6,013 bases of DNA from UBA3071 sp965369635 (GTDB lineage Bacteria > Chloroflexota > Anaerolineae > UBA3071). Shown here piece by piece: positions 1 through 5,953 of this stretch. A program made the position numbers and the translations under genes. Under the pieces are notes generated by a model, which had not been told where the DNA came from, made no database searches, and saw only the letters and a program-made list of their open reading frames with translations. The stretch lies in the NCBI GenBank assembly GCA_965369635.1, contig CBDURC010000190.1:1-6013 (forward strand). The letters run 5' to 3'. The number at the start of each line of letters is the position of its first letter. Within the stretch, counting starts at the first letter, position 1.

Positions 1-1872
1 GCGGAAATACGCTTCCGCCCTGCCGTAGAGCGTGGCCAGCCGCTTCTCTCGCTCTCGTTCAGAGGCGACTCGAGCCAGCAACTCCTCCACGTCCCGGAAG
101 CTGGGGTCCACGAGCCGAATCTCGTGCAGCAGTCGCTCAGCCTGCGGCCAGTCGCGGGCCTGCATCCTGTCCATGGCCTTCTGGTAGATCTCGGCGAGCT
201 GCGCCTCCTGCTGGCGTGCCGCCTCCTCCTCAGCCAGGACTTCCTGCGCTTGAGCCAGACGCGCCGCCGCATCTCGATAGCTGGCGTCAAGCCTCAGGAC
301 TGCCTGGAACGACTCGATGGCTTTGGCCCAGTCCCTCGTCTGAGCGGCTTCATCGGCCACAGCGTAGAGGCGCGCCAGTTCGGCCTGGCGGGCTTCCTCC
401 TCGCGCCGCGCCCGCTCTTCCGCTTCCTGTCGCTCCAGTTGCGTTTGCGCCTCGGCCAGTTGCCGGGCAGCCTTTTTGTGGGTCGGGTCCAGTTCCAGCA
501 CAGCCCGGAAACCGGCGATGGCCTCCGGTAAGCGCCCTGCTGCCAGATGGCCCTGTGCGGCTGTGTAGAGTCTCGTGATCTGCTCCTGCCGCTCGGCCTC
601 GGCCAGGCCAGCCAGCGCCTCCGGCTGGTCGGGAACCAGGGCCAAGGCCCGACGATACGCCTTGGCAGCCTGTGCCCACCGCTCCTGCCCCAGGTGCTCA
701 GCCGCCTCGCGCTCGCGCCGGGCTGCCTCTGCCGCGCGCCGGCGCGCCTCACGCTCCTCAGGGCTTAGCGACTTCACGTCGAAGATGCGGCCATCCCGCG
801 CCCGCATGTACAGCACTGGCGTGCCCCACTCCACGTCGTTGCCGGAAGTGAAGATGGCCAGCCGGCCCTGGGTCACGGCAGCGTCTACCGGCTGGCCCAC
901 GGAAAGGGCATTGTAAAAACCGTGAGCGAAGGTGATGGCTGCATCATCGGTGATGGCGAACTGCATGGCAACCACTGCGGGCACGCCACCTGTCCTCACC
1001 AGGGTCATAGCGGTTCCGGCAAAAGGATCATCCCGTGAGGTGCGGGCGCCCTCGCAGGAGTTGAGGATGACCAGACGAAGGGTAGGGTGATTCCCCAGGA
1101 GATAGGCCAACCGCTCGCCGCTGGCCCACCGGCTTCTACCTCGTTCGTCTTCCAGGGCCAAGATGCCATCCTGGCTGCGCTCGTCAAAACCCCCGTGTCC
1201 AATGTAGTGGAAGACGTGATACCGACCGCGCAGCAGGAAATCGGACAGATCTGGCAACGTCGCTTGCTCCATCCAGGTCATTGTGAGCATCCCCTCGCTG
1301 GCGAGCCCCCCAAGGGCTTCTTGCAGATTCGCCTTCTCGCGCTCAACGTCCAAAGGCTCGCAGTCTGTGGGGCTGGAGATCATAGCCAGGACTGACAGGG
1401 GCGGTTCGACGGTCAGGGGAGCAGTGGGTTCGCGCACCTCAATGTAGCGCACGATAGGGGTGTTCCTGAAAAGCGAGAGGAACTTGCCCATGGATTCATC
1501 GAAAAGGTATTCCCAGGGGACATTGATCAACTCTGGCGCTTCCAGCCGCAGTTTCAAACGCAGACCCAGGCCCTGTCGCCTTGCCTCGTTCTGGCTGCTG
1601 ATGAAGCAAGCACGGACGTCAGCGCGGAACACGGCCTTGAACAGCTTGTGCCCGAACTGGCGCGCTAGCTTCATCTCTGGAGTGCTGATGCGTCTCGTGT
1701 CTCGACGAGTGCTCTCCATGCGCAGGATGAAATTCTCCAGCTCCAGCTCGGAGACAGGCCGGCTGAAGGTGTAGCTGGCCTCGCCGGCCGGCGAGCGCAC
1801 CACCGTGGCCTGGTAGCGCCGCCCCTTCTTTTCGAGGCGTAGCTCAAAGTCGAGATACTCATGCTTTTCCAT
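1..1872 (-). CDS. CHAT-domain (caspase-like) protein with TPR-like repeats, 3' end cut by the window
   Basis: The frame is open from an ATG at 1872 to position 1: 624 residues without a stop, and the C-terminus lies outside the window. An in-frame TAG three codons upstream and a GAGGT Shine-Dalgarno at 1881-1885, 8 nt from the ATG, fix this start. Residues about 1-150 form the N-terminal part, including a VPWEYL motif (118-123) common ahead of CHAT cores. Residues about 155-365 are the CHAT fold, with the expected catalytic pair: His226 in HYIGHGGFD and Cys273 in LNSCEGA. After an Arg/Glu/Ala-rich helix (370-390) come at least four TPR-like helical repeats (about 389-427, 431-478, 497-546, 557-607), and a fifth starts near 610. 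Each repeat carries a pattern like W-x-x-A-i-x-x-F-x-x-v-L-x-L-d. CHAT proteins are clan CD cysteine peptidases. Known relatives include the TPR-CHAT protease of type III-E CRISPR systems and proteases that cut bacterial gasdermins. No signal peptide is visible, so it is probably cytoplasmic. The substrate is unknown. The family is sure; an immune or signalling role is inference. Confidence 0.93.
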   Translation of the reverse strand, partial: MEKHEYLDFELRLEKKGRRYQATVVRSPAGEASYTFSRPVSELELENFILRMESTRRDTRRISTPEMKLARQFGHKLFKAVFRADVRACFISSQNEARRQGLGLRLKLRLEAPELINVPWEYLFDESMGKFLSLFRNTPIVRYIEVREPTAPLTVEPPLSVLAMISSPTDCEPLDVEREKANLQEALGGLASEGMLTMTWMEQATLPDLSDFLLRGRYHVFHYIGHGGFDERSQDGILALEDERGRSRWASGERLAYLLGNHPTLRLVILNSCEGARTSRDDPFAGTAMTLVRTGGVPAVVAMQFAITDDAAITFAHGFYNALSVGQPVDAAVTQGRLAIFTSGNDVEWGTPVLYMRARDGRIFDVKSLSPEEREARRRAAEAARREREAAEHLGQERWAQAAKAYRRALALVPDQPEALAGLAEAERQEQITRLYTAAQGHLAAGRLPEAIAGFRAVLELDPTHKKAARQLAEAQTQLERQEAEERARREEEARQAELARLYAVADEAAQTRDWAKAIESFQAVLRLDASYRDAAARLAQAQEVLAEEEAARQQEAQLAEIYQKAMDRMQARDWPQAERLLHEIRLVDPSFRDVEELLARVASEREREKRLATLYGRAEAYFR

Positions 1873-2124
1873 ACGCTTCTACCTCTACTGTAGGACTCGA
1901 CCGGACGCCCGTGGAGCTTGCGCACGGATAGAGTGGGGAAGTGCAACGCAAAAGGCCAACGCTGGACGGTCGCGTGTCCCAGAAGTTGGCCTTGGCTGAC
2001 CACGCCATGTCACGGCTGCGATGTAGTGGTTTGGAGATGAGAGTTCTTGCTTTGTCGCCCGGCGTGGCTGCTGGGACGATGCGAATGCAGTAATCGCTTC
2101 GTCAATGTTTCCTGTCCCACTTGC
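1873..2124 (-). promoter_or_regulatory. structured 5' leader of the CHAT gene (about 250 nt)
   Basis: This stretch lies between the predicted transcription start (about 2124) and the CHAT start codon. I see no convincing gene in it. It has clear fold potential. An outer stem pairs 2072-2077 (tgggac) with 2114-2119 (gtccca). An inner stem pairs 2077-2084 with 2094-2101 with one mismatch (cgatgcga/tcgcttcg). A terminator-like hairpin follows at 1950-1993. I do not recognise a known riboswitch, T-box, 6S or SRP RNA signature. It could be a regulatory leader, or a roughly 175-nt small RNA ending at the hairpin. Confidence 0.4.
1950..1993 (-). terminator. terminator-like hairpin inside the CHAT leader
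   Basis: On the minus strand a perfect 9-bp stem (AAGGCCAAC, 1985-1993, with GTTGGCCTT, 1952-1960) encloses a second helix (1976-1982 with 1962-1967, one bulged base). The 3' arm runs into TTTT (1950-1953). That is the shape of an intrinsic terminator with a short U tract. It sits between the promoter and the CHAT start codon, so it would act as an attenuator or end a short leader RNA. The U tract is short, so read-through is likely. Confidence 0.5.
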
Positions 2125-2130
2125 TCCTAC

Positions 2131-2159
2131 ATTGTACACCATATTCGATGTTCTGTCAA
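2131..2159 (-). promoter_or_regulatory. sigma-70 promoter for the CHAT gene
   Basis: On the minus strand the -35 box is TTGACA (2154-2159, 6 of 6 consensus). The spacer is 17 bp and the -10 box is TACAAT (2131-2136, 5 of 6). The predicted start is near 2124. This is the best-matching promoter in the left half, and it points only at the CHAT gene, so that gene is probably well transcribed unless something in its leader holds it back. Confidence 0.8.
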
Positions 2160-2224
2160 GTGTCTTCTGTGGCACAAACCTCGGGCTCCTTGATCTCTTT
2201 CACGAAGCGACGGCATAGTGTCTT

Positions 2225-2253
2225 TTCCCCTTTCCGCTAAGATGATGTATACT
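2225..2253 (+). promoter_or_regulatory. weak candidate promoter for lepA
   Basis: TATACT at 2248-2253 matches a -10 box in 5 of 6 bases. The -35 at 17-bp spacing (ttcccc, 2225-2230) matches only 3 of 6. Transcription would begin near 2260, right at the GGAGG (2260-2264) that precedes the lepA ATG at 2278. If correct, it excludes the more upstream in-frame starts. Confidence 0.35.
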
Positions 2254-2277
2254 GTCGGCGGAGGCATTGAGCACGGC

Positions 2278-4080
2278 ATGGATCAGCAGGTCATTCGCAA
2301 TTTCTGCATCATCGCCCATATTGACCACGGCAAGTCCACCCTGGCCGACCGCTTGCTGGAGCGCACTGGCACCGTTAGCCCGCGGGAGATGCAGGAGCAG
2401 TTCCTGGACGACATGGATCTGGAGCGGGAGAAGGGGGTGACCATCAAGGCCTCAGCGGTGCGTTTGCTGTACGATGCTGCCGATGGTCAGACCTACGAGC
2501 TCAACCTGATTGACACCCCCGGCCACGTGGACTTCAGCTACGAGGTGAGCCGGGCGCTGGCTGCCTGCGAAGGGGCCGTGCTGGTCGTGGATGCCTCGCA
2601 GGGCGTCGAGGCGCAGACGCTGGCCAATCTGTACATGGCGCTCGACCAGGGGCTGGAAATCGTAGCGGTGGTCAACAAGATTGACCTGATGTCCGCCCGC
2701 ACGGAGGAGGTAGTGCAGGAGCTGGATGATCTGCTGGGCATTCCTGCCGAGGGGGTGATCCGCGCCTCGGCCAAGGTGTCCGTCGGCGTTGGAGAGGTGC
2801 TAGAGGCGGTAGTGGCACGGGTGCCATCGCCGCGGGGCCAGCCAGAGCTACCCCTGCGGGCGCTGATCTTCGATTCGCACTACGACTCCTACAAGGGCGT
2901 CATCGCCTACGTGCGGGTGGTGGACGGGGCTATTCGCCCTGGCCAGCCGCTGATGCTCTTGTCCAGTGGGCGGCGGCTGGAACCGCTGGAGATTGGCATC
3001 TTCCGCCCGCGCATGGAACCGGTGGAAGCGCTGACCGCGGGCGAGGTGGGCTATGTGGCCACAGGGCTGAAGATGGTGGGCGAGTGCCGTGTGGGAGATA
3101 CGCTTACACTGGCCGATGACCCTGCGCCGACAGCGCTGCCAGACTACCAGCCCGCCAAGCCCATGGTCTTCGCCGGGCTGTATCCCACTGAGGGGGAGGA
3201 CTACAAGATGCTGCGCGAGGCGCTGGAGAAGCTGCAGCTCAACGATGCTTCCCTGTCCTTTCAGCCGGAGACATCGCAGGCGCTGGGCTTCGGCTACCGC
3301 TGTGGCTTCCTGGGGCTCTTCCACATGGAAATCATCCAGGAGCGGCTGGAGCGGGAGTACGATCTGGATATCATCTTCACCTCGCCTAGCGTGCAGTATC
3401 AAGTGGCCAAGACCGACGGCACAGAGATGGTCATTGACAGTCCCGCCGGGCTGCCGCCGGAGAACGAGATCGGCGAGATCCGTGAGCCGTGGATGGAGAT
3501 CCAGATCTTCACGCCGGCTGACTACATCGGCCCCATAATGGAGCTGGTGACCAAGCGGCGTGGCGAGTTCGAGCGCATGGAGTATCTGGATCGGCGGCGG
3601 GTGCTCCTGACCTATCAGATCCCACTCGTCGAGGTCATCGTGGACTTCCACGACCAGTTGAAATCCCGCACGCGCGGCTACGCCTCTATGGATTATCATC
3701 TCTCCGGCTATCGCCCAGGCGATCTGGTCAAGTTGGATGTGCTGGTCAACAAACAGCCGGTGGATGCGCTTTCTGTCATCGTGCACCGTGACCAGGCGTA
3801 TCAGAAGGGGCAGAAGCTGGTCAGCAAGATGAAGCAGATCATCCCGCGGCAGCTCTTCGATGTGCCCATCCAGGCGGCGATCGGCAAGCGGGTGCTCAGC
3901 CGGGCCAATGTGAAGGCCAAGCGCAAGGATGTGCTGGCCAAATGCTACGGCGGCGACATCACCCGCAAGCGCAAGCTGCTGGAGAGGCAAAAAGCGGGCA
4001 AGAAGCGCATGAAGATGGTGGGCCAGGTGGAGATCCCGCAAGAAGCTTTCATGTCTGTGCTGAGATTGGGGGAGGATTAG
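2278..4080 (+). CDS. lepA: elongation factor 4 (LepA), ribosome back-translocating GTPase
   Basis: This is a complete 600-residue LepA, close to the 599 of E. coli. It is a translational GTPase that binds the ribosome and can reverse or remodel translocation, and is usually membrane-associated or cytosolic. GTPase motifs are intact: G1 AHIDHGKST (13-21), G2 Thr55 in GVTIK, G3 DTPGH (79-83), G4 NKID (133-136) and G5 SAK (164-166). The LepA-specific C-terminal domain is present, with a basic stretch around AKCYGGDITRKRKLL and the ending RLGED. I chose the ATG at 2278 because the protein then begins MDQQVIRNF, as LepA should, and GGAGG lies at 2260-2264 (13 nt away, slightly long). The frame is open back to a GTG at 2218 and ATGs at 2242 and 2245, but those would add up to 20 residues with no family counterpart. 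The NIL-domain gene follows after 3 nt. Confidence 0.97.
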   Translation: MDQQVIRNFCIIAHIDHGKSTLADRLLERTGTVSPREMQEQFLDDMDLEREKGVTIKASAVRLLYDAADGQTYELNLIDTPGHVDFSYEVSRALAACEGAVLVVDASQGVEAQTLANLYMALDQGLEIVAVVNKIDLMSARTEEVVQELDDLLGIPAEGVIRASAKVSVGVGEVLEAVVARVPSPRGQPELPLRALIFDSHYDSYKGVIAYVRVVDGAIRPGQPLMLLSSGRRLEPLEIGIFRPRMEPVEALTAGEVGYVATGLKMVGECRVGDTLTLADDPAPTALPDYQPAKPMVFAGLYPTEGEDYKMLREALEKLQLNDASLSFQPETSQALGFGYRCGFLGLFHMEIIQERLEREYDLDIIFTSPSVQYQVAKTDGTEMVIDSPAGLPPENEIGEIREPWMEIQIFTPADYIGPIMELVTKRRGEFERMEYLDRRRVLLTYQIPLVEVIVDFHDQLKSRTRGYASMDYHLSGYRPGDLVKLDVLVNKQPVDALSVIVHRDQAYQKGQKLVSKMKQIIPRQLFDVPIQAAIGKRVLSRANVKAKRKDVLAKCYGGDITRKRKLLERQKAGKKRMKMVGQVEIPQEAFMSVLRLGED

Positions 4081-4083
4081 AGA

Positions 4084-4323
4084 ATGGCGATGTTCACGAA
4101 GCGCAGAGTCAGGTTGACATATCCACCCGCTCTGCTGGATCAGCCGATCCTGTCTAGCCTGATCACGCAGTTCAACGTGCTGCTCAACGTCGTAGAAGCC
4201 AACGCGACCCCAGAGCAGGGGTGGTTTGTCGTTGACCTGCAAGGATCGGCGGAGGCGGTGGTGCGAGGGTTGGACTGGGTGGCCGAGCAGGGCATACAGG
4301 TGGAGGAGATGTCCAGGTCGTAA
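4084..4323 (+). CDS. small NIL-domain protein
   Basis: A 79-residue protein starting 3 nt after the lepA stop. The strong Shine-Dalgarno GGGGGAGG (4068-4075) lies inside the end of lepA with an 8-nt spacer, so the two are clearly co-transcribed and probably translationally coupled. The sequence reads as one ferredoxin-like NIL domain: a basic start (KRRVRLTYPP), a first helix with PILSSLITQFNV, a strand with NVVEANATPEQGWFVVDLQG, then a second helix AVVRGLDWVAEQGIQVEE. NIL domains were first noted in ABC-type methionine importers and also occur alone or with ferredoxins; they are thought to bind small ligands or to act as regulators. Nothing in the sequence explains its link to lepA. A second ATG at 4090 is possible but sits further from the ribosome site. 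The family assignment rests on pattern recognition. Confidence 0.85.
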   Translation: MAMFTKRRVRLTYPPALLDQPILSSLITQFNVLLNVVEANATPEQGWFVVDLQGSAEAVVRGLDWVAEQGIQVEEMSRS

Positions 4324-4335
4324 GCGAGACGATGC

Positions 4336-4382
4336 GACAACGCCGATGCCCTGCCATTCCGCAGGGCATCGGCGCGTTTGTC
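4336..4382 (+). terminator. terminator of the lepA-NIL operon
   Basis: Twelve bases after the NIL stop, a perfect 14-bp stem (CGCCGATGCCCTGC, 4341-4354, with its complement at 4361-4374) closes a 6-nt loop. A further 5 bp (gacaa/ttgtc) can pair across a 3-nt bulge. Only a TTT follows, so the U tract is poor. Stem strength and position still make termination the best reading, and it may work in both directions. Confidence 0.75.
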
Positions 4383-4391
4383 ACCCTATGA

Positions 4392-4463
4392 CAAGAATCC
4401 ATCTTTCGCAACACCGTGGACGATCAGAGCATCAGTTTCGCCTGGAGAACCCCAAGGGTCTGA
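4392..4463 (+). pseudogene. possible 3' remnant of a protein gene
   Basis: Directly after the operon terminator, a stop-bounded frame reads QESIFRNTVDDQ, then SISFAWRTPRV, then TGA (4461-4463). Of the 20 codons from 4401, about 15 end in G or C, which looks like real coding sequence of this genome. There is no start codon and no room for a promoter. It would be the last 23 residues of a gene whose 5' part has been lost. I do not recognise the family. The stretch is too short to be sure. Confidence 0.27.
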
Positions 4464-4476
4464 ACATCCACGCGCT

Positions 4477-4607
4477 GGCTAACGTTGAATTCACCCGCCG
4501 CGCCGGGTCTCGCGTGAGGCTGTCGCTGACTGTGCGACCTTCGCCTGCGCGACCTCGTTCAATCACTGTCGCGGAGGCGCGGTCGGGTGCAATGCCCGTT
4601 AGTTGGC
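4477..4607 (-). repeat. 131-bp imperfect inverted repeat, attC-like
   Basis: The two ends form a long broken hairpin. CACCCGCCGCGCC (4492-4504) pairs with GGCGCGGTCGGGTG (4576-4589) with a single extra T at 4583. CTAACG (4479-4484) pairs with CGTTAG (4597-4602), and a partly unpaired spacer lies between the two helices. Read on the minus strand it is CTAACG, spacer, a stem arm with one extrahelical base, a variable centre of about 70 nt, the partner arm, spacer, GTTAGCC. That is the architecture of an integron attC site of the long type. It begins about 50 bp past the stop of the minus-strand lipoprotein gene, as a cassette attC would. The outer boxes fit the RYYYAAC and GTTRRRY consensus only with mismatches. 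Alternatives are a MITE or another folded repeat. Confidence 0.45.
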
Positions 4608-4655
4608 CTTCCGAAAAATCGGACGACACTGCTGTGCCTATTACCCTACACTCTT

Positions 4656-5537
4656 TCATGGTTCATACAGGATATTGGGCTGTCCATCAGGGCCTATCAA
4701 CATCATCTCCTGGTCAGGGTGATAGCCTGAGTGCCCAAAAACACCGACCGCCGTACTGGAATCACTTCCTGGCCCTATTCCCACTCTATCCGTATGAGCT
4801 ACCAGGTCGCCTCTATGGACTATTGAACCCACCTGCAAATACTGCACACCTGGCGTAGACGGGTCAATGTCCAAACTGACATGTTGCACAGTCAAAGTCA
4901 ATCCCAATCCCGGGCCTCTTGAAATCCTGATGCTGATAATCCCGTCACTAACTCTGTCAGCGGTCACCCTTCCCTCTTCCATCAAAAATGTGATTGGGTA
5001 TCCTGTGTGCGTGCAGTAGTCCAGAATCCTACGACCATCCCTTGTTCTATGCCGAAACCCCTCTGGTTCAGGAACTTCTGGATGTGCCTGCCAGAAATCA
5101 AGGGCTATACCGTCCCTGGAATCATGGTCCATAGTGACTAATCCAGTGCCGCCACAACCGCTATCGTTTACAGCAGTATAAGGCAGACCAATGTAGATTT
5201 GTGGCAATCCAGCAGGAGTACCGGTCGGCATGGTCGTAGGCGTTCTGCTGGGTGTCGGCGTGTGTGTGGGTTCCGGTGTTTCTGTGGTTGTAGCTGTTTG
5301 GGTAGGAGTAGGAGTGAGGGTTGGTGTAGCAGTCGGCGTATTAGTTGCTTCTGGTCTGACAGTGGGTGTGGCTGATTGAGTTGCGGTAGGAGTCAGAGTT
5401 GGTGTAGCGGATGCAACCACAGTTAGGGTGGCTGTAGGCACAACCGCAACAGGTGTAGCGGTAGTGGACGAGTTACACGCTGCCAGCAGTAGCGCGATGA
5501 GGAACACCACGATTCCCGTAGCCGAAGTCTTCATCAT
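4656..5537 (-). CDS. Thr/Pro-rich lipoprotein with a possible M23-peptidase-like domain
   Basis: A 293-residue exported lipoprotein. Residues 1-21 are a signal peptide (MMKTS, a hydrophobic run, then the lipobox LLAAC with Cys21). Residues 22-109 are an extended Thr/Pro/Ala linker of the kind common in Chloroflexota surface proteins. Residues about 111-293 form a folded domain that I cannot firmly name. It has DHDSRDGIALDFW (His138, Asp147), HVSLDID near 219, a G-x-x-V-x-R-G-D-L-V-A-H stretch, and FGHSGYH near 269-273. The order resembles the H-x(n)-D, 'HL', 'V-x-x-G' layout of M23/LytM proteins, but the canonical HxH is not clean, so enzyme activity is uncertain. Two cysteines (128, 175) might pair. 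AGGGG lies 4 nt before this ATG and 7 nt before a second ATG at 5534, which may be the true start; a TTG at 5549 overlaps the ribosome site. GC is lower than in lepA (30 of 60 in a counted line against 36 of 60), which fits acquisition. Confidence 0.85.
   Translation of the reverse strand: MMKTSATGIVVFLIALLLAACNSSTTATPVAVVPTATLTVVASATPTLTPTATQSATPTVRPEATNTPTATPTLTPTPTQTATTTETPEPTHTPTPSRTPTTMPTGTPAGLPQIYIGLPYTAVNDSGCGGTGLVTMDHDSRDGIALDFWQAHPEVPEPEGFRHRTRDGRRILDYCTHTGYPITFLMEEGRVTADRVSDGIISIRISRGPGLGLTLTVQHVSLDIDPSTPGVQYLQVGSIVHRGDLVAHTDRVGIGPGSDSSTAVGVFGHSGYHPDQEMMLIGPDGQPNILYEP
5214..5465 (-). repeat. degenerate Thr/Pro codon repeat in the lipoprotein linker
   Basis: About 84 codons made almost only of Thr, Pro, Ala, Ser and a few Glu, dominated by P-T-x-T units. 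In DNA this gives low-complexity runs such as gtaggagtaggagtgagg on the plus strand. It is a flexible spacer holding the C-terminal domain away from the membrane. Such tracts change length easily by slippage or recombination. Confidence 0.7.
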
Positions 5538-5553
5538 CTTGCCCCTCAAGGCC

Positions 5554-5607
5554 AGCTAACGATAAGGATTCATGTGGCGCGAAGCCGGCACATAATCCAT
5601 GTTGAAC
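5554..5607 (-). repeat. 54-bp inverted repeat before the lipoprotein gene, compact attC-like site or leader hairpin
   Basis: GGATTCATGTG (5566-5576) pairs with CACATAATCC (5589-5598) with one extra C, closing a loop of about 12 nt. Flanks on the minus strand are GTTCAAC (5601-5607, a full RYYYAAC match) and GTTAGCT (5554-5560, one mismatch to GTTRRRY). GTTAGCT differs only in its last base from the GTTAGCC that ends the 131-bp repeat on the other side of the gene. The right box lies about 17 bp from the lipoprotein start, typical of a cassette junction. Spacing between box and stem is uneven (2 and 5 nt), and on consensus and bulge side the plus-strand reading is about as good. Because it lies downstream of the -10 box, it would also be a hairpin in the mRNA leader. 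Confidence 0.4.
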
Positions 5608-5626
5608 TACTAAGCCGACTTGTGCA

Positions 5627-5655
5627 ATTATACTCCTATTTGGAGTTTGAGGCAA
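5627..5655 (-). promoter_or_regulatory. sigma-70 promoter for the lipoprotein gene
   Basis: On the minus strand: -35 TTGCCT (5650-5655, 4 of 6), 17-bp spacer, -10 TATAAT (5627-5632, 6 of 6). The start would be near 5620, giving a leader of about 83 nt that includes the 54-bp inverted repeat. The promoter lies outside the putative cassette, on the upstream side. Confidence 0.75.
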
Positions 5656-5663
5656 AATGCCTC
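5649..5663. promoter_or_regulatory. 15-bp palindrome over the -35 box, candidate operator
   Basis: GAGGCA-AAA-TGCCTC is a perfect 6+3+6 inverted repeat that covers the -35 hexamer of the lipoprotein promoter. A dimeric repressor bound here would block RNA polymerase. No regulator gene is visible in the window, so this is inference from position and symmetry. Confidence 0.35.
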
Positions 5664-5701
5664 TTGGGGGCTCATTCACCGTCGGGGCATTGAGGTGGAT
5701 T

Positions 5702-5718
5702 TTGCCCTGGCAGGGCAA
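5702..5718. promoter_or_regulatory. 17-bp palindrome upstream of the lipoprotein promoter
   Basis: TTGCCCTG-G-CAGGGCAA is a perfect 8+1+8 inverted repeat about 45 bp upstream of the -35 box. The one-base centre suits a protein-binding site better than an RNA hairpin, and no U tract follows on either strand, so it is not a terminator. An activator or second operator site is possible. Confidence 0.35.
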
Positions 5719-5953
5719 GATATGGCGAGGTGTGAGAGGACTCCATCCCAGTCGGGAGCTGGAGAGATGGACGGACCTGCGGATGAGAGGTTCGACGAGT
5801 CGCCGACATGTCGTGTTTCTCAGTCACCAGGCAGGCAGGTGTTCACCTTATTCTGGCCGTTGCGTGGTCTAAAGAATGGGGCTCACCTCACAGAGGGCAC
5901 GCAGGTTTTAGGGTGTCTCTCAAGAAATCCCTGGTGTCCCTTAATTGTCACTC
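5719..5953. other. stretch with no recognised gene
   Basis: I see no coding frame of good quality here. A short hairpin is possible near 5740-5770 (ccatc/gatgg around ccag/ctgg). Near 5912-5948 there are two similar GTGTC-containing words and an A/T-rich cttaattgtc. These could belong to the terminal end of an insertion sequence whose transposase ends at 5954, but the other end is not in the window to compare. Confidence 0.4.

Noticed and set aside
124..768. Several open frames on both strands inside the CHAT repeat region
   Set aside because: They are out-of-frame readings of the CHAT/TPR gene, which stays open throughout and has family motifs.
1952..1993. Leader hairpin (GGCCAAC ... GTTGGCC) as a third attC site
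   Set aside because: Spacers between box and stem are only 1-2 nt, and the TTTT after the 3' arm makes a terminator or attenuator the simpler reading.
1862..2008. Short ATG frame of about 49 codons in the CHAT leader, overlapping the CHAT start
   Set aside because: No Shine-Dalgarno sequence, no coding character, and it is crossed by the terminator-like hairpin.
1885..2175. 96-codon minus-strand frame upstream of the CHAT gene, starting at a GTG
   Set aside because: Its start lies upstream of the predicted transcription start, there is no ribosome site, and it covers the hairpins of the leader.
2848..4242. 464-codon open frame on the minus strand across lepA and the NIL gene
   Set aside because: It lies antisense to an unmistakable lepA. 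Its His/Leu/Gln-rich, low-order translation is the usual mirror of GC-rich codon use, and no motif is seen.
4610..4623. Small hairpin tccga-aaaa-tcgga after the lipoprotein stop
   Set aside because: A 5-bp stem without a U tract is too weak to call a terminator.
4226..4858. 210-codon plus-strand open frame over the NIL end, the terminator and the 131-bp repeat
   Set aside because: It overlaps three better-supported features and the lipoprotein gene, and its translation has no recognisable domain.
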